Positions 46,301 through 61,648 of a stretch of DNA of 64,000 bases are shown here, one piece after another. This DNA comes from Seminavis robusta (lineage: Eukaryota > Bacillariophyta > Bacillariophyceae > Naviculales > Naviculaceae), in NCBI GenBank assembly GCA_903772945.1, contig CAICTM010000060.1:1-64000 (forward strand). The letters are read 5' to 3'. A model generated the notes under the pieces. It made no database searches. It was not told the DNA's origin and saw nothing but the letters and a program-made list of their open reading frames with translations. The stretch's first letter is position 1, and each line of letters opens with the position of its first letter. The translations under genes were made by a program, and so were the position numbers.

Positions 46301-49300
46301 TAAGGCATCCCTGCAGTAAGTAACCGTACCAGTACCCATCTGCTGGATTCGATTCATCATATGGTCTCACAAAGTTTTGTGTTTCTTGGCGGCCAGTCAC
46401 AACCGTGATGGGGGCAGTCATCGCTCCACGAGTTGACCCAATGCTTGTGATGGAGTACATGTACGTACTGGACTGGCTGCGATCTTTGGTGACAAGGTTC
46501 GTCTCTAACATCTGCTTCTGCTCATTCACCTACCGCCGCAGGGAGTACGGAAGCCTTTACGTGAGTTAACCATTGTGCTGTTTGAAATCCACACACTCGG
46601 CTCAACTGCTCACAAATATTGCGATGCCATCCACAGGATCTCCTTCGGAATGAAACGTGAGTTAACCATCGCTGTTTGTAATCCTCACGCTCGCCTCAAC
46701 TTCTCACAAATCTTGCGATGCCACCCATAGCATGTATGCTGGCGGAGAAATCATTCTGCAAATCATCAAAGACATTACGCAGGGAATCAATTTCCTTCAT
46801 AGCTCCAGGCCACCGATTCTCCACGGGGACCTCAAGGTACGTCGTCGGTCTCCGTCTTCCCTCTTCGCCTAAATCTGTGCTTTTGAACTCATCCGTTGCC
46901 TGCCTCCCTTGTCAGGCCAAGAACATCTTGGTAAGTGCGGGGTTGTATATGTTGGGTCCAATCCCCAAGCACTCGTGTCCTAACGTTTCTTTCTGCCAAC
47001 CCAGGTCGATAGTCGTTTCAGGGCCAAGGTCGCTGACTTTGGCTTCAGTCACATCAAATGCGGGACAGGCAAGACCAAAAGTGTGCTACAGGGAACGCCC
47101 ATTTTCCTTGCTCCAGAATACTTGAAGCGAAAGACGGAATACTCGACCGAGTGCGACATGTACTCTTACGGCATGATTCTCTATGAAATCTATGCTCGCA
47201 GCGATCCCTTTGAAGGCGAAGACTTGAGGGATATTCTCCCAAAGGTCTGCCATCCCCGCATCAACAAGCGCCCACCCGTTCCAGAAGCTTGTCCACCAAA
47301 AATGGCGGAAGTTATGAAGAAGTGCTGGTCCGCAAATCCCTTCTTCCGCCCCTCCGCCAAGGATGTTGACTACATCCTTGTGGAGATGAGTAGCAAAGAG
47401 GCGGAACCTCTTGTTGGAATGCAGCAAAACAAGAAGGAAAGGAACAGACCGACATCCCTTTACGATGTGTTCCCAAAGGCGGTAGCGGATGCGCTCAACG
47501 CGGGCAAGAAAGTTGAACCAGAATCGCATGAGATCGTGACAGTTGTCTTCTCGGACATTGTTGGATTCACCACCATCAGCCAAACATTTGAACCAATTCA
47601 AGTATCAAAGATGCTCGACAGACTTTACAATGCCTTCGATGCATGTGCTACAAGGCACAATGTTTTCAAAGGTGAGCAGACATTCTTTGCTGCTTCCTCG
47701 ACTATTGTGTGTTGTTGCGGTAAGTTCTGACCTCTGTCCATCTCTTTGCTTTCCTGGTCCTACAGTCGAGACGATTGGAGATGGTACGTAAATTGCATCT
47801 TTCCATGCATCAACCAGTCTAGTAGGACAACCTCACGTTCTCTTCTTTCTGATGCAGCGTACATGGGTGTGACAAACCTGAGCGGGCAGGAATTCGAAAC
47901 CCATGTGAAGCAAGTTGCTGAGTATGCCATGGAGATCATTGCAGCTGCAAGCAAGATCTTGATCGACGAGGATGCACCCGAAAAAGGTTGCGTGAAGATT
48001 CGAGTAGGCTTCCACAGCGGTCCTGTCGTGAGTAATGTCATTGGCAGTTTGAATCCGAGATATGGACTCTTCGGCGACACGGTACGTTTGACTTGGGGAA
48101 GGAAGGCAACATGACGACTAAACAAGGGCCTAACCAGGTGACATGCCTTGATGTTTACAGGTGAATACAGCATCAAGAATGGAGTCGAACTCGGTGGTTG
48201 GACGAATCCATTGCACACACGCCGCAGCACAGCTTCTGATGCAACAGGCCCCAGAGATTCCGGTGACTTTGCGCGGAAAGATTGAAGTCAAGGGCAAGGG
48301 CAAGGTAAGCGTTCGAATGGACGATCTGGCTTGACGACACTTGGTACACGTTGCTTAAAAACCATGTCACCTCCTCTTCCCTTTGTTTACTTTGCCCTCC
48401 AGATGATGACTTACTGGGTTGGCAACGAAATGATCGATATGGACTTGCCTCCGATTCCCGACGTATCAGAGGCGGCCTCTGAAAGCGTTCACAACATACT
48501 TGCTGACCTTGCAAACATCGAGGACGAAGACGACGAAGAAGTTGACGACGCCATCAGTGCGGGCGATACTACATGTACCCCAAAGACGGAAGAAATGTCC
48601 GATTGCCCTGGATCGTCTTTCTCGTCCGCGGATCAGGACGACAACATCAATGTAGTCTCGGATATTCTCTTGAATCTCATCAAGCAGATCGTGGCCGCAA
48701 GACCAAGGAATGGTGCTAAACGCACTCCTGCCGAGGACGCAGCCATCAAGGAGCTGGAGCAGACAATCGGGAAGGACGTGAACCTGCTGGAGAAGGCATC
48801 GGAGGCGATTGTGTTCCCCGACACGAAAGACGTTCGCGTTCGCGATCTCAAGAGAGTTGTTCTGGGTAACGAGGTGCAACAGCAGCTCCACCATTTTGTC
48901 GAGGTTGTCGCTTCCAAGCACAATTCTGAGGCGCCGTTCCACTCGTTTGACCACGCTGTTAGCGTGTGTGAAGCGGCAAACCGGTGGTTGTATGAAGCAT
49001 CTTTGAAGCAAAGCGACACTGATGATTGTGTTGCGGGAATTGCAACAGACAGCGTATCTCGGTTTGCCGCCGTGATTGCAGCCCTTTTGCACGACGTCGA
49101 TCACCGCAGCATGCCCAACAGCTGTCTGTCATCGGCCGAACCCACACTGCATGAAAAATACCGCGGCAAGGCCACCCAGGAACAGAACTCGCTAGAGAAA
49201 GGATGGGAGATCTGGCTTCGTCCCGAATTTGCAGATCTCCGTGCCTGCATCTACCAAACAAAAGACGAATTTGTTCGATTTCACCAGATATTGGTTCATG

Positions 49301-49958
49301 AAGTGATTGCAACCGACATCTTTGACCCTGACATGGCCAGGGATCGTCTGACACGGTGGGAAGAGGCTTTTGATCTGACCGCCGAAGGGACAGATAGGAG
49401 TAGCTCCGACCAAAAGAGCGTTGCTCTGTTGGAACTGTTGATTCAGGCCGCTGACATTTCCCACACAATGCAGAGTTGGACCAAATACATCAGGTGGAAC
49501 TCTGCGTTGTTCCATGAAATGCGCCGGTAAGTTGAAAGTAACCGAGTGAGTCCGGCCTTTCTGCCTTGTTGCTTGAAACAAATCTCAACTTGTTGCTCTC
49601 TCTGTTACTTCCGCACCTCAGAGACTACAAGCTCGGATTGCTGCAGGACGATCCCTGCCTGACCTGGTACGAAGGCGAAACCAAGTTTTTTGACACGTAT
49701 GTCATTCCTCTTGCACACCGCATGCAAGATTGCGGTGTCTTTGGGACTTCCGGAGTCGACTGTATGCGAAGGGCCGAACGAAACCGCCGAAAGTGGCAAC
49801 AGGAAGGACCAGGGCTCGTGAACAGCTGGGTGGCTGTATCGCAAACCGCGGATGAGTTTTTCCCCGCGGTTCAGCCTTCGGATGACGCCCCGGACAAGAA
49901 GAAATTGGATACCTATCTCAAAATGAAGAAAGATCTTGAAGTGGCTGCGATAGCTTGA
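43376..49958 (+). CDS. PhnD-like receptor kinase-guanylyl cyclase-phosphodiesterase fusion
   Basis: Seventeen exons: 43376-43936, 44029-44256, 44362-44393, 44478-45040, 45142-45722, 45820-46315, 46397-46460, 46542-46560, 46637-46656, 46731-46836, 46916-46930, 47005-47671, 47766-47783, 47858-48081, 48161-48304, 48403-49526, 49622-49958. All are GT-AG and join to 1732 aa. A signal peptide (RGLLSLLLLASFAHS) precedes a PhnD-like solute-binding domain (about 35-300), a Cys-rich part and a filamin-like repeat (about 490-570). One membrane span lies at about 590-612. The kinase (about 637-1010) keeps GQGAFGVV, VAVK, HGDLKAKN (HGD for HRD) and DFG. The class III cyclase (about 1065-1245) has FSDIVGF, VETIGDAY and NTASRME; Glu at the base-contact site suggests GTP, but Gly replaces the usual second-site Cys. 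The PDE (about 1400-1690) has HSFDHA, HDVDH and AADISH. It should sense an extracellular ligand and turn over cGMP (or cAMP). Confidence 0.9.
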
Positions 49959-50607
49959 GCTTCGCTTCATCAAGTTGGTTTTGCAGCTTGAAAGGCGGCT
50001 GCTTCCCTTCCATTCCTATGCTTCATTCATTTTTCAAACGTTCTATTTGTTTTGCTGCCTCCTCCAACTTCTATCTTCTATCTTCCTACGAACAAGAAAC
50101 CAAGAATTTTGGGTTGATTCCGTCAGGATTTGGGACATCGAATCTACCATACATTTATTTTATCATATCATAACTTACATCTACTATAATAAACTCCGTT
50201 TCAATGCATGCACAAGCTCGTCTCATCCGCGGCCGCTTTTGAGGAGCGATCCGACGCGATGTAGACTACCTCTCTCTTCGTCATCGTCTGCACCAGATAC
50301 AGTATAAACAATAAGCACGGCGGCGGGGTGCGCCTTGAAACAAACGGGGCCAAGGCTCAGCCCTGCCTGACGGGGTGTAAAAGTTGCCTGGAGGCAAGTG
50401 TGGGTCTTTCTAATCTGCGCGTGTGGCGCAGAACGAACGCCGTCCTCGCTCCGAAATCCTTTGGAGTAGCGTCGAACTGCCACCATGGCTGTTGGCAAAA
50501 GATCGTCGTCAAAGACCAGTCGGCATCTCCAGGCGAAGAGGAACAGACTTGTTTGTTGTGGAGCTGTTATCTCGGAGCAAGGCGACGTATTAATACCGTA
50601 GAGTGCT
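49959..50607. other. Intergenic region before the ARP1 gene
   Basis: Both neighbours read rightward. It begins with the 3' UTR of the receptor gene and ends with the promoter of the next. A minus-strand frame at 50223-50735 overlaps the ARP1 first exon and looks like a chance opening. No RNA gene is seen. Confidence 0.55.
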
Positions 50608-52080
50608 ATGAGCAGTGAGGCTGGAGCTGAAGGCGGCGGCGAGGCAGGCGGAGGTCTTTTGCTGAACCAACCTGTTGTCATTGACAATGGTAGTAGCACG
50701 ATAAAAGCAGGCTTTGCCGGTGGGTCCAAGCCCAAGGTAAGCCTGTATCGTTAGAGTATATTCATTCGTTATTCATCTCTGGACAATTGGTTGATAAAGC
50801 CAGCCGAGATGGAGGGATGGTTTGAAGAGGATAACGTTTCTCACAATGGCATTGTCCGCCGTGGCCACTGTCAAAATCTATCTTCATCCATTAGGTGGTC
50901 ATTGGGACCAAGGTTGGACGGGCAAAGCACATGAGGATCATGCCAGGAGGAGCATTGGAAGCTGATAAGGATCTTTCTGGTCCATCCTCTATCTTCGTTG
51001 GTCGAAAACTTGATGAGCACAGAGGAGCTTTCCTGCTAGAGTACCCCATGGATAAAGGATACGTTTCTGACGGAGGCTGGGATGCCATGGAGCGTCTATG
51101 GGAGGTACGCTTTGTACTGATTATCTGGGTGATCTTACTGACTGTTTATTTGTATTGCTGATCATCAGTCTATTGCTCCTCTTCGAACACCCCCCAAACA
51201 ATACACTTGGTAGCATGTCTATGCCAAAAACAATTTGAACGCCAAAATTGACGACCATCCTGTGTTGATGACGGAGGCTCCTCTGAATCCAAGAACTAAC
51301 CGCGACAAAACTGCCGAAATATTCTTTGAAACATTCCGATCCCCTGCCATGTTCTTCACACCGCCATCCGTTTTGAGTCTGTACGCTTCTGGAAGGACCA
51401 CTGGTGTGGTCTTGGATGTAGGTGAAGGAGTCACTCACGCCGTGCCCGTCTATGAGGGGTTTGCTCTGCCCCATTCCGTCACACGAAGTGATGTGGCCGG
51501 TCGTGATGTGACACGCCAGATGCAGCTGTTACTGCGTCGTTCAGGGCTCCCATTCACCACCACTGCAGAGGTGGACCTGGTCAAGTCGTTGAAGGAAGAG
51601 GTATGCTACTGCACGCCCAATCCCACCAGTGCCAATGACGAAGTTGCAGAAAAGGAATCAAAGACGCAGTATCAACTTCCTGATGGACAGGCAGTTAGCT
51701 TGGCGTCCGAACGATTCCAAGCACCGAACGTCCTCTTTGATCCATTCTTGTTTGGATCCGAAGAAGCTGGTGTCGCTGACGTCCTTGTCACTTCCATCAT
51801 GAAGAGTGATATAGATTTGCGCTCCAAGCTGTATTCCCAGATTGTCTTGGCAGGTGGATCGACCCTGTTCCAGGGCTTTGGAGATCGAATGCTGTACGAA
51901 GTTCGGTCGAGATCACCTTCTCACACCCGTATACGAATCTCGGCGCCTCCGGAAAGGCTTCATTCTGCCTATGTTGGTGGCTCTATTTTGGCCAGTCTTG
52001 CCACTTTCAAGTCCATGTGGGTGTCCAGAGCCGATTATGAAGAACACGGAAGCGCTATTTTGCACCGCGCTGATTTGTAG
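50608..52080 (+). CDS. Actin-related protein 1 (centractin), dynactin filament subunit
   Basis: Exons are 50608-50736, 50895-51104 and 51214-52080; 401 aa, close to the usual ARP1 length. After a short Gly/Glu-rich N-terminus come the actin-fold signatures NQPVVIDNGSSTIKAGFAG, VGRAKHMRIMPGGALE, EHRGAFLLEYPMDKGYV, HPVLMTEAPLNPRTNRDK and VVLDVGEGVTHAVPVYEG, then LAGGSTLFQGFGDRML and KSMWVSRADYEEHG. GRAKH/MRIMPGGALE and RTTGVVLDVGEGVTH fit ARP1 better than conventional actin. It should form the short filament of dynactin, the adaptor for cytoplasmic dynein. LDVGEG carries Val where actin has Ser (LDSGDG), a small change at the nucleotide-binding loop. An insertion before the PDGQ run (TSANDEVAEKESKT) differs from animal sequences. 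Confidence 0.88.
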
Positions 52081-52261
52081 TTTTGTTATGATAGACACTA
52101 CAGTTCCAATACTAGAGAAGATATTTATTCGTCTCTAAACGAAAGCACTGTCAACAGTCACCACCAAAAATGTACCGAAATGAGTAAAAAACTGAACATG
52201 AAGCAAGTAAAATCACTATGGTAAACCGATATTAAACAAATGTACGAGCTGTAGCCTGGTA

Positions 52262-55877
<3,616 letters not shown>

Positions 55878-56722
55878 ACTCCTTGACCATCCAACTCGTC
55901 AAGGCAGTCAAGCTCATCAAGTAGTCTAGTTGGAATCCAGAACGTAACAGAACGTAAATGACTGATGGAATGGAATCGAATGGAATGGGGCAGCACCTGA
56001 CTGTGGATCAATCTGAAGACAGACAGGCAAGGACGTCAAATCAACCTCTTCTTGCGATGCCAGTTCGACTTTTTGGATGCCAAAGATGAACAATGCCTCC
56101 TTGAACAGAACAGACCAGACCAAAACGTCCCACACACTCGTTCAATCAGGCATCCACTGATGCAATGAAGTTGTGATGAAACTACCGAAACTGATAGAGC
56201 ACCGGCCTCTACAGTCAACAGTCAGTCACTCGGGAAGCCTAGACTAGCTAGATCCGTTTCCTACAAGCAATTCAAACCACTACTACCAAGGCCAACAGGC
56301 GAAGAGAATGGAATATAAAATCACCTGTTGTTGTTGCCAGAGGTTGTTGTGACAGACAAGACGAGCTGTGCAGCTGTGCCGCTGTGCACTCATGTCCTTC
56401 TGGCTGATGAGGTTATTATTGTGCTGTTCATAATCTCTGGAGGCACGCTTGCGTCTCTCCAAAAGCGTTGAGGTCATTTTGGCAAGAGAATTTGGCTAAG
56501 GGTGCTCGTCTCATGCGGGTGCGGCCGCTGTTCAACAGCTCTGCTAGCTAGCTAAATCCAAACAACAAAGCCGAAAGATTTGGCAGCGACCACAAGAAAA
56601 AAACCGATCCAAGTTTCGCTCGTGGCATTGCGTTCGTGCCCATCAGCTCAAGTCACTGTCCTTGTCCTACCGTAACTCTCTCTTTTGTTGTTGTCTATCT
56701 ATCTATCCATCATCCTATCACC
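55878..56722. other. Divergent promoter region
   Basis: About 845 bp between the SRPK start (leftward) and the CSN3 start (rightward). A 64-codon minus-strand frame from 56477 exists but has no support. Short CTATC repeats lie just before the CSN3 ATG. Confidence 0.55.
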
Positions 56723-58519
56723 ATGTCGGATTCTGCTGCTAGCGTTCCAGCCTTTATGGATGATCCTGCCGGCTGTTTCAATGCCATGGCCACGCGACCT
56801 CCCGGTCGAGAGCTCTGGCGGCTCCTGGCAGGGACCACGGCCTCTTGCATGAAAGACGAGGGGAATGCCCAGCTGTGTGCGCTCTATCTTCAGGCAGTGG
56901 CACAGCAGTTACCAGCCTCGGATATGGCGGTCGCAGATGCTGCCAGTAACAGCAACAACGCCAATATGGAAATTGAAATGATGAAAGCCAAAATGCTCAT
57001 GGAGGTTTTGGATGTGAGTGCATTCATAAACATGGCGTGACTTGACAGACGAGGCTGACTTCGTGTTGGCCAATTTTACGTTCGTTTTTCATGCGCGTTG
57101 GCTAACACACCTACTCTCCATGGTTCCATTTTTGTCTTTGTATTTGCTTGCCGTCTGTTTTTGTTTTGTCATTGATTTATTATTGTATTTTTGCTAAATT
57201 CATTCATTCATCAGGCTGTCGCTCTGGCCGCTGCCAAATGCCCACGACAACTCATTTCTCGATCGGGCATCCTCCAAGCTCTTATTGTCCATCCAGGGTC
57301 CAAAGCATCCTTTCTGACACAAGTTCAGGTGGAATTTTGCCAAGTGGCGCTCTTGGCCGGACAGTACCGCTTTGCCGCCCGTTGTATCAAGAATCAATGG
57401 CCGCGACCGGCCCAAACCATTTCCATTCGACATGTGCTCCGTTATTTCTTGTTGCGGGGAATGATCCATGTAGGATGCAACGATTGGCCCATGGCGGTTC
57501 GATGCTTTTGGACGTGTCTCTCTGTTCCGTCGGAAATTGTGTCGGCCCTCTCCATTTCCGCTTGGAAAAAATTGGTCTTGGTCCAATGCTTGCAAATGGA
57601 AGATGATGACTACCGTGCCGCTCAAGACTATCAAATGCAGCAACAGCAGCAACAACAACAACAATGGCAACAAATGATGGCGCAGACGTTTGATCCATTC
57701 TCCTCCTTTGGGTCCGCACAGTCGTCGGCCACGGGTGGAAATAATGGCCAACGGGGACCACTCTCGCTCCCCAAGGCGGTCCCCAATTGCATTTCTCGAT
57801 TCTTGACCACGGCATCCAACAATAGCAACAAACAGCAACGCGCCCAGCAGCAGCAAAAACAACAAAAGCAACAACAGCCAGAAGATGTCGGGATCATGGT
57901 GGCAGAGGAGGAAATGTCGGAACAGCAGCGGCAGCAGGGATATACCTCCTTGGGTGTCAAGGTCTACATGGATCTCGTATATGCGTTTGTGGCTGGAGAT
58001 CGAGATAAGTTCCTGGCGCTGCAAACGCAACACACGGCACTGCTGCAGAATGACGGAAACTTTGGACTCGTCCGTCAATGCGAAACCGCCATGGTCCATC
58101 GCCAGGTGTATCAATTGAGTCGCATGTTCTCCGTCATTGCCCTGACAGATCTGGCCGCCAAATTGCAAATGGATGTCGACCCCACCAAAGCTCTCTTGCA
58201 GCAATTGTCGCTCGAAAAGACAATCCATCCGTCGAGTTCGGCTACAAAGTGGCCCGACATTGAAATCGAAGACGATGGCATGGTCGTCTTTGACTTTTCG
58301 GCTCCAGCCGCTCCCGATGATGATCCCATTAGTGGAATGCTCATGGCAGATGGACAGGCACAATCGGAATTGGAGAATAACATCATGCAGCTAGTCAAGC
58401 TCACACATGACGTGGAAAAGCTGGATGTATCGATTGCGACATCTCCCATGTATCATGCATTGGTACGACGGGCTCAGGATGCCAAGATGGGTGGACCACG
58501 TGGAGTGGAAGAGCTCTAG
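56723..58519 (+). CDS. CSN3: COP9 signalosome subunit 3 (PCI-domain)
   Basis: Exons are 56723-57013 and 57215-58519 (201-nt GT-AG intron); 531 aa, longer than the roughly 420 of animal CSN3 because of Gln-rich insertions (near 57640-57670 and 57840-57880). Helical repeat region: QYRFAARCIKNQWPRPAQ, then RYFLLRGMIHVGCNDWPMAV, FWTCLSVPSEIVSALS and WKKLVLVQCLQ. This matches CSN3 order. The PCI part follows: KAVPNCISRFLTTAS, YTSLGVKVYMDLVYAFVAGD, and VHRQVYQLSRMFSVIALTDL. It is a structural subunit of the complex that removes NEDD8 from cullins. The tail after the PCI is acidic. The winged-helix end is short, so other PCI proteins cannot be fully excluded. Confidence 0.8.
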
Positions 58520-59161
58520 CTAGCTGGCTGGCTAGATGTGGTTTCCACAGAGCTCGAATTGTGTGGCTTTGTGGAGCGCCGGGATATACATCAATCAATT
58601 CATTCAAGAGGGTTTCAGTTCGGATCTTGGCTTGCCCAGTTTGATCGATTTCGGACGTTGCTGTTTGAAACAATAGAAGGCAGTGATAATCTTGCTCAAA
58701 AACTAGACATGTAAGATTCATTACACGAGCTGAGCAACTTGCTCCTGTGTCATCGTTCTTCAAACCATTATCGTTTCCCGAGAGTCGGGAGTGCGGTACC
58801 GTAGCCTGCTATCAAAAGACACCTACCTCATGTAATTAAACAATGCAACCGTACGGTACTGCATTTGCCTCTGGCGCAACAGCAGGACCTTCTTCCTTGT
58901 CTGCTTGTTTGCATGTCTCTGTTGCACCTACGGTACCGTACGTACTGGTTGTTCGATTGGGACAGTTTCCACGACGCGGAATCGAGGTTGGAGACTCGTG
59001 ACTGACTCATCTCGCTCTTCTCGGAAGCATGTTTTATTCGCGAGCCAGAGTGACGAGTCGATTCAATCGAGTGACGAGTCGGAAGTCGCTCGAGAAGCAA
59101 GGCTTCGAAAAAAGGAAAAGGTGGAAATTGGACACTTTTTGCTTCTCTTGAGGAAAGGACC
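58520..59161. other. Intergenic region
   Basis: About 640 bp holding the CSN3 3' UTR and the promoter of the HSF-like gene. TGACGAGTCG occurs twice near 59050-59080, a possible bZIP-type site. No gene is seen. Confidence 0.5.
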
Positions 59162-61648
59162 ATGACGCTCAAGGAATCAACCCAACAGCCGCAGCAGATG
59201 AAGATCGAAGGCAAGGAAAACGCTTCTATCGTGAGAACATCGGTGGAGAGAGCAAGGGCCGAGGACGACGTTGCACCGATCGCGCTGGAAGAATTGCAGG
59301 AGCCAAACACAGTTCCTTCGGTGCACCAACCAGACGCGATGGCCAAAGAGGAGACAGCCGCTTTGGATATCCCCATCGATCACTACGAAACGAAGCGAAT
59401 TCTTCGCTCTCGTCTCCCAGTAGTCACTCCGACTCCTGGGCTATTGTTGTTGGATACAAGCACGAGCATCGACCGTGTTCTTGCTTCTTTGCACGATTCG
59501 TCGAAGAATCGCGATGTGGCATTGAATGGCGTTTCTTCTTCTTCGTCTTCCTCTACCACCAACAAAAGAACCTCCTCCTCTACCAAGAGTGCTACCAAGG
59601 ACGATAGCACCAACCGTCTTCATGTCCTTGCCAAACTGGACTTGTCGTCATCGCCGACAAAGAGCGTGACTCTCAAGGTCGTCACGTCGACGAAACAGTC
59701 GTTCGTTGAAAACTTGGATATGATGCTCTGCGAAGGAAGCGCAACAAACTCAAAAGCAGTCCATTGGGCAGTAGATGGTCAATCGTTTGTCATCGATAGG
59801 ACTCACCGTCAAGACTTGGCCGGCCTCATGCAGCCCTATTTCAATCACGCGTGTCTGTCGGTGTTGACTCGGCAGTTCCAACACTACGAGTTTCAAAAGG
59901 AACCGATCGGAAAGTAAGTAGACCAAACACCGCTTCGAGTCGCTGCTTTGACCTTTTTGCGCGCTGACACTTGTCGTTCCATTTTGTTTCAGAATGAGAA
60001 TCAATGGAAAGCATCGATATCACAACCCTAAATTCCACAGAGACACTAACGATTCGGAGCAGCTCACTCAAGTTCGACCAGTGCGACGCGCAGCAACGAA
60101 GACTCCCATGAAGACTCCCAAAAAGGCTCCGATGAAGAGTCCGAAGAAAACGCCGATGAAGAATGCCAGAAAGACACCCAAAAAGATCCAAACAAAGACT
60201 CCCAGAAAGACACCCAAGAAATCTCCCAAGCCCATGCGTCCTGAAAAACCTGCGCCTCTGGCGTTCCTTCCAACGCCCAAGAAACGTCCCGCAGTTCGTA
60301 GAGTTTCCAATTTTGACGAGCAGGACAACATGATGCCACCCAGAAGCACCCGGAAAGCACGTATCCGAGGATTTGACGAGCTTGACAACATGATGCCACC
60401 CAGAAGCACCCGGAAAGCACATAGCCGAGGAAGTCTCAACTCGCTCTCTGTAAGGTTTGAAGAAGCTCCCAGACCGGCCAAGAAAGCCAAAACTGCCGCT
60501 AGAACTCCTGCAAAAAAGGCAAGGGCTCCTGCAAAAAAGGCAAGGACTCCTGCCAAGAAAGCAAGGACTCCTGCAAAAAAGGCAAGGGCTCCTGCCAAGA
60601 CTCCTGGAACGTTGCGTGGCAAGCCCCTTCCACCAGCAGGTATGGCCCCCGCCGACTCCAACGCAATCCTGACGATCCGTTCCCCGCCACTGTTGCCGGA
60701 TCGCGCCGAATCAAAGCCGGACAAAGAGTCTCTGGGACCAGTGTTTTCTTTTTCGTCTCCGACTGGCGCTCACGGCAAGCCAGCAGATGACATCCAAAAC
60801 GCGGCACTCTCGGTCTGCAACATTACATCGCTCGATAGTTTGACCGTCGACCTCTTTGGGATCACCGCCAATGGAACGCTTTCTGCCGCTAACGCTCCTT
60901 CTAGTCCTTCGATTGCTAGTCCGACGATGGGTTTTCCCTCCCTCGATCCCTACCCTCTCCAACCACGAAGGGTGTCAAATGTGGGGAGCACTGAAGCTGC
61001 CCCCTCCGTGGCTGCGGATGCCCTCCCGGAACCTCCACGAGGCATTACTCGGCGCTCCTCTGCGGAAGACTTTGCTGCATTCTTTGACACCGAACCACAG
61101 TGCGGAGAAAGCCAAACCATTAGCAAATTTCTGAGCAAGGTAATTTCATCCTTGCTCATCCTTCGCATGATGTAGGCAATCCTCACACTTCCACTCTCAC
61201 ATTGCATCAGGAACTTGAAATCATTGCTGAGAAAGCACAAGATGCGGCGACGCCCAAACGCGGCATAGTCGAAATGTCGTTGTCCGATGGGCTTGAGCTT
61301 TCTTACTCGCCAATCAACTTGTTTCAGAAACCAGGCCGCCCTTCCAAAGATGCCACCTCCTTCGAAAGCACGGAAAGCCCTTTGTTTCCTAGGTATGGAA
61401 ATGCGCCCACCAGTCCCGTGGAGACGACAACGGTTTGCGATCGCCGTGCAACTTTCTCGCATCTTCATCAATCGTACCACCAGCCAACATTCAATGGAAG
61501 TATGTCGCAGTTTGTCACTCAGAGCCAGTGGTGCCCGCAGAGCCAAGTCGAGCTTCGTCAGCCGGTTTCTCGAGTCCCTGCGAACTGGGTATACTACCCA
61601 AATCCTCCTCTTCCTGTCTTCAGCGATCGTCAGCCCGCCAGCAACTAA
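59162..61648 (+). CDS. HSF-type DNA-binding protein with histone-H1-like basic tail
   Basis: Exons are 59162-59913, 59993-61139 and 61211-61648; GT-AG introns, 778 aa. The start is the first ATG. Residues about 180-278 read as a heat-shock-factor DNA-binding domain: FVENLDMMLCEG, AVHWAVDGQSFVIDRTHRQ, LMQPYFNHACLSVLTRQFQHYEFQK, then HRYHNPKFHRD. The HSF residues Trp, FVI, YF and RQ are present, but the usual RQLNxYGF reads RQFQHYEF, as in divergent diatom HSFs. After it comes a Lys/Pro tail (60100-60610) with repeated KTPKK, KKTPMK and KKARTPAKKAR units, like histone H1 C-termini and able to bind the DNA backbone. The C-terminal half is Ser/Pro-rich, ending with a Gln-rich part. No clear coiled-coil oligomerisation region is seen. 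Confidence 0.85.
60100..60612 (+). repeat. Internal basic repeats of the HSF-like gene
   Basis: Two sets of direct repeats: KTP/KAPMKSPKK-type units at about 60100-60235 and ARTPAKK-type 24-bp units at about 60494-60605. Between them a unit (FDE-x-DNMMPPRSTRKA) is duplicated at about 60313-60363 and 60373-60422, the second copy almost identical in DNA. Confidence 0.85.

Noticed and set aside
50223-50735. 170-codon minus-strand ORF
   Set aside because: Overlaps the first exon and promoter of the ARP1 gene with no recognisable domain.
56283-56477. 64-codon minus-strand ORF
   Set aside because: Lies in the divergent promoter between SRPK and CSN3; no domain and no sign of splicing to the SRPK gene.
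57200-58363. 387-codon minus-strand ORF
   Set aside because: It lies antisense to the CSN3 coding exon, with Leu runs mirroring CAG-rich tracts and no protein-like motifs.
60068-60724. 218-codon minus-strand ORF with hydrophobic repeats
   Set aside because: Antisense of the Lys/Pro-rich tail of the HSF-like gene; apparent hydrophobicity comes from complementing AAG/CCT codons.
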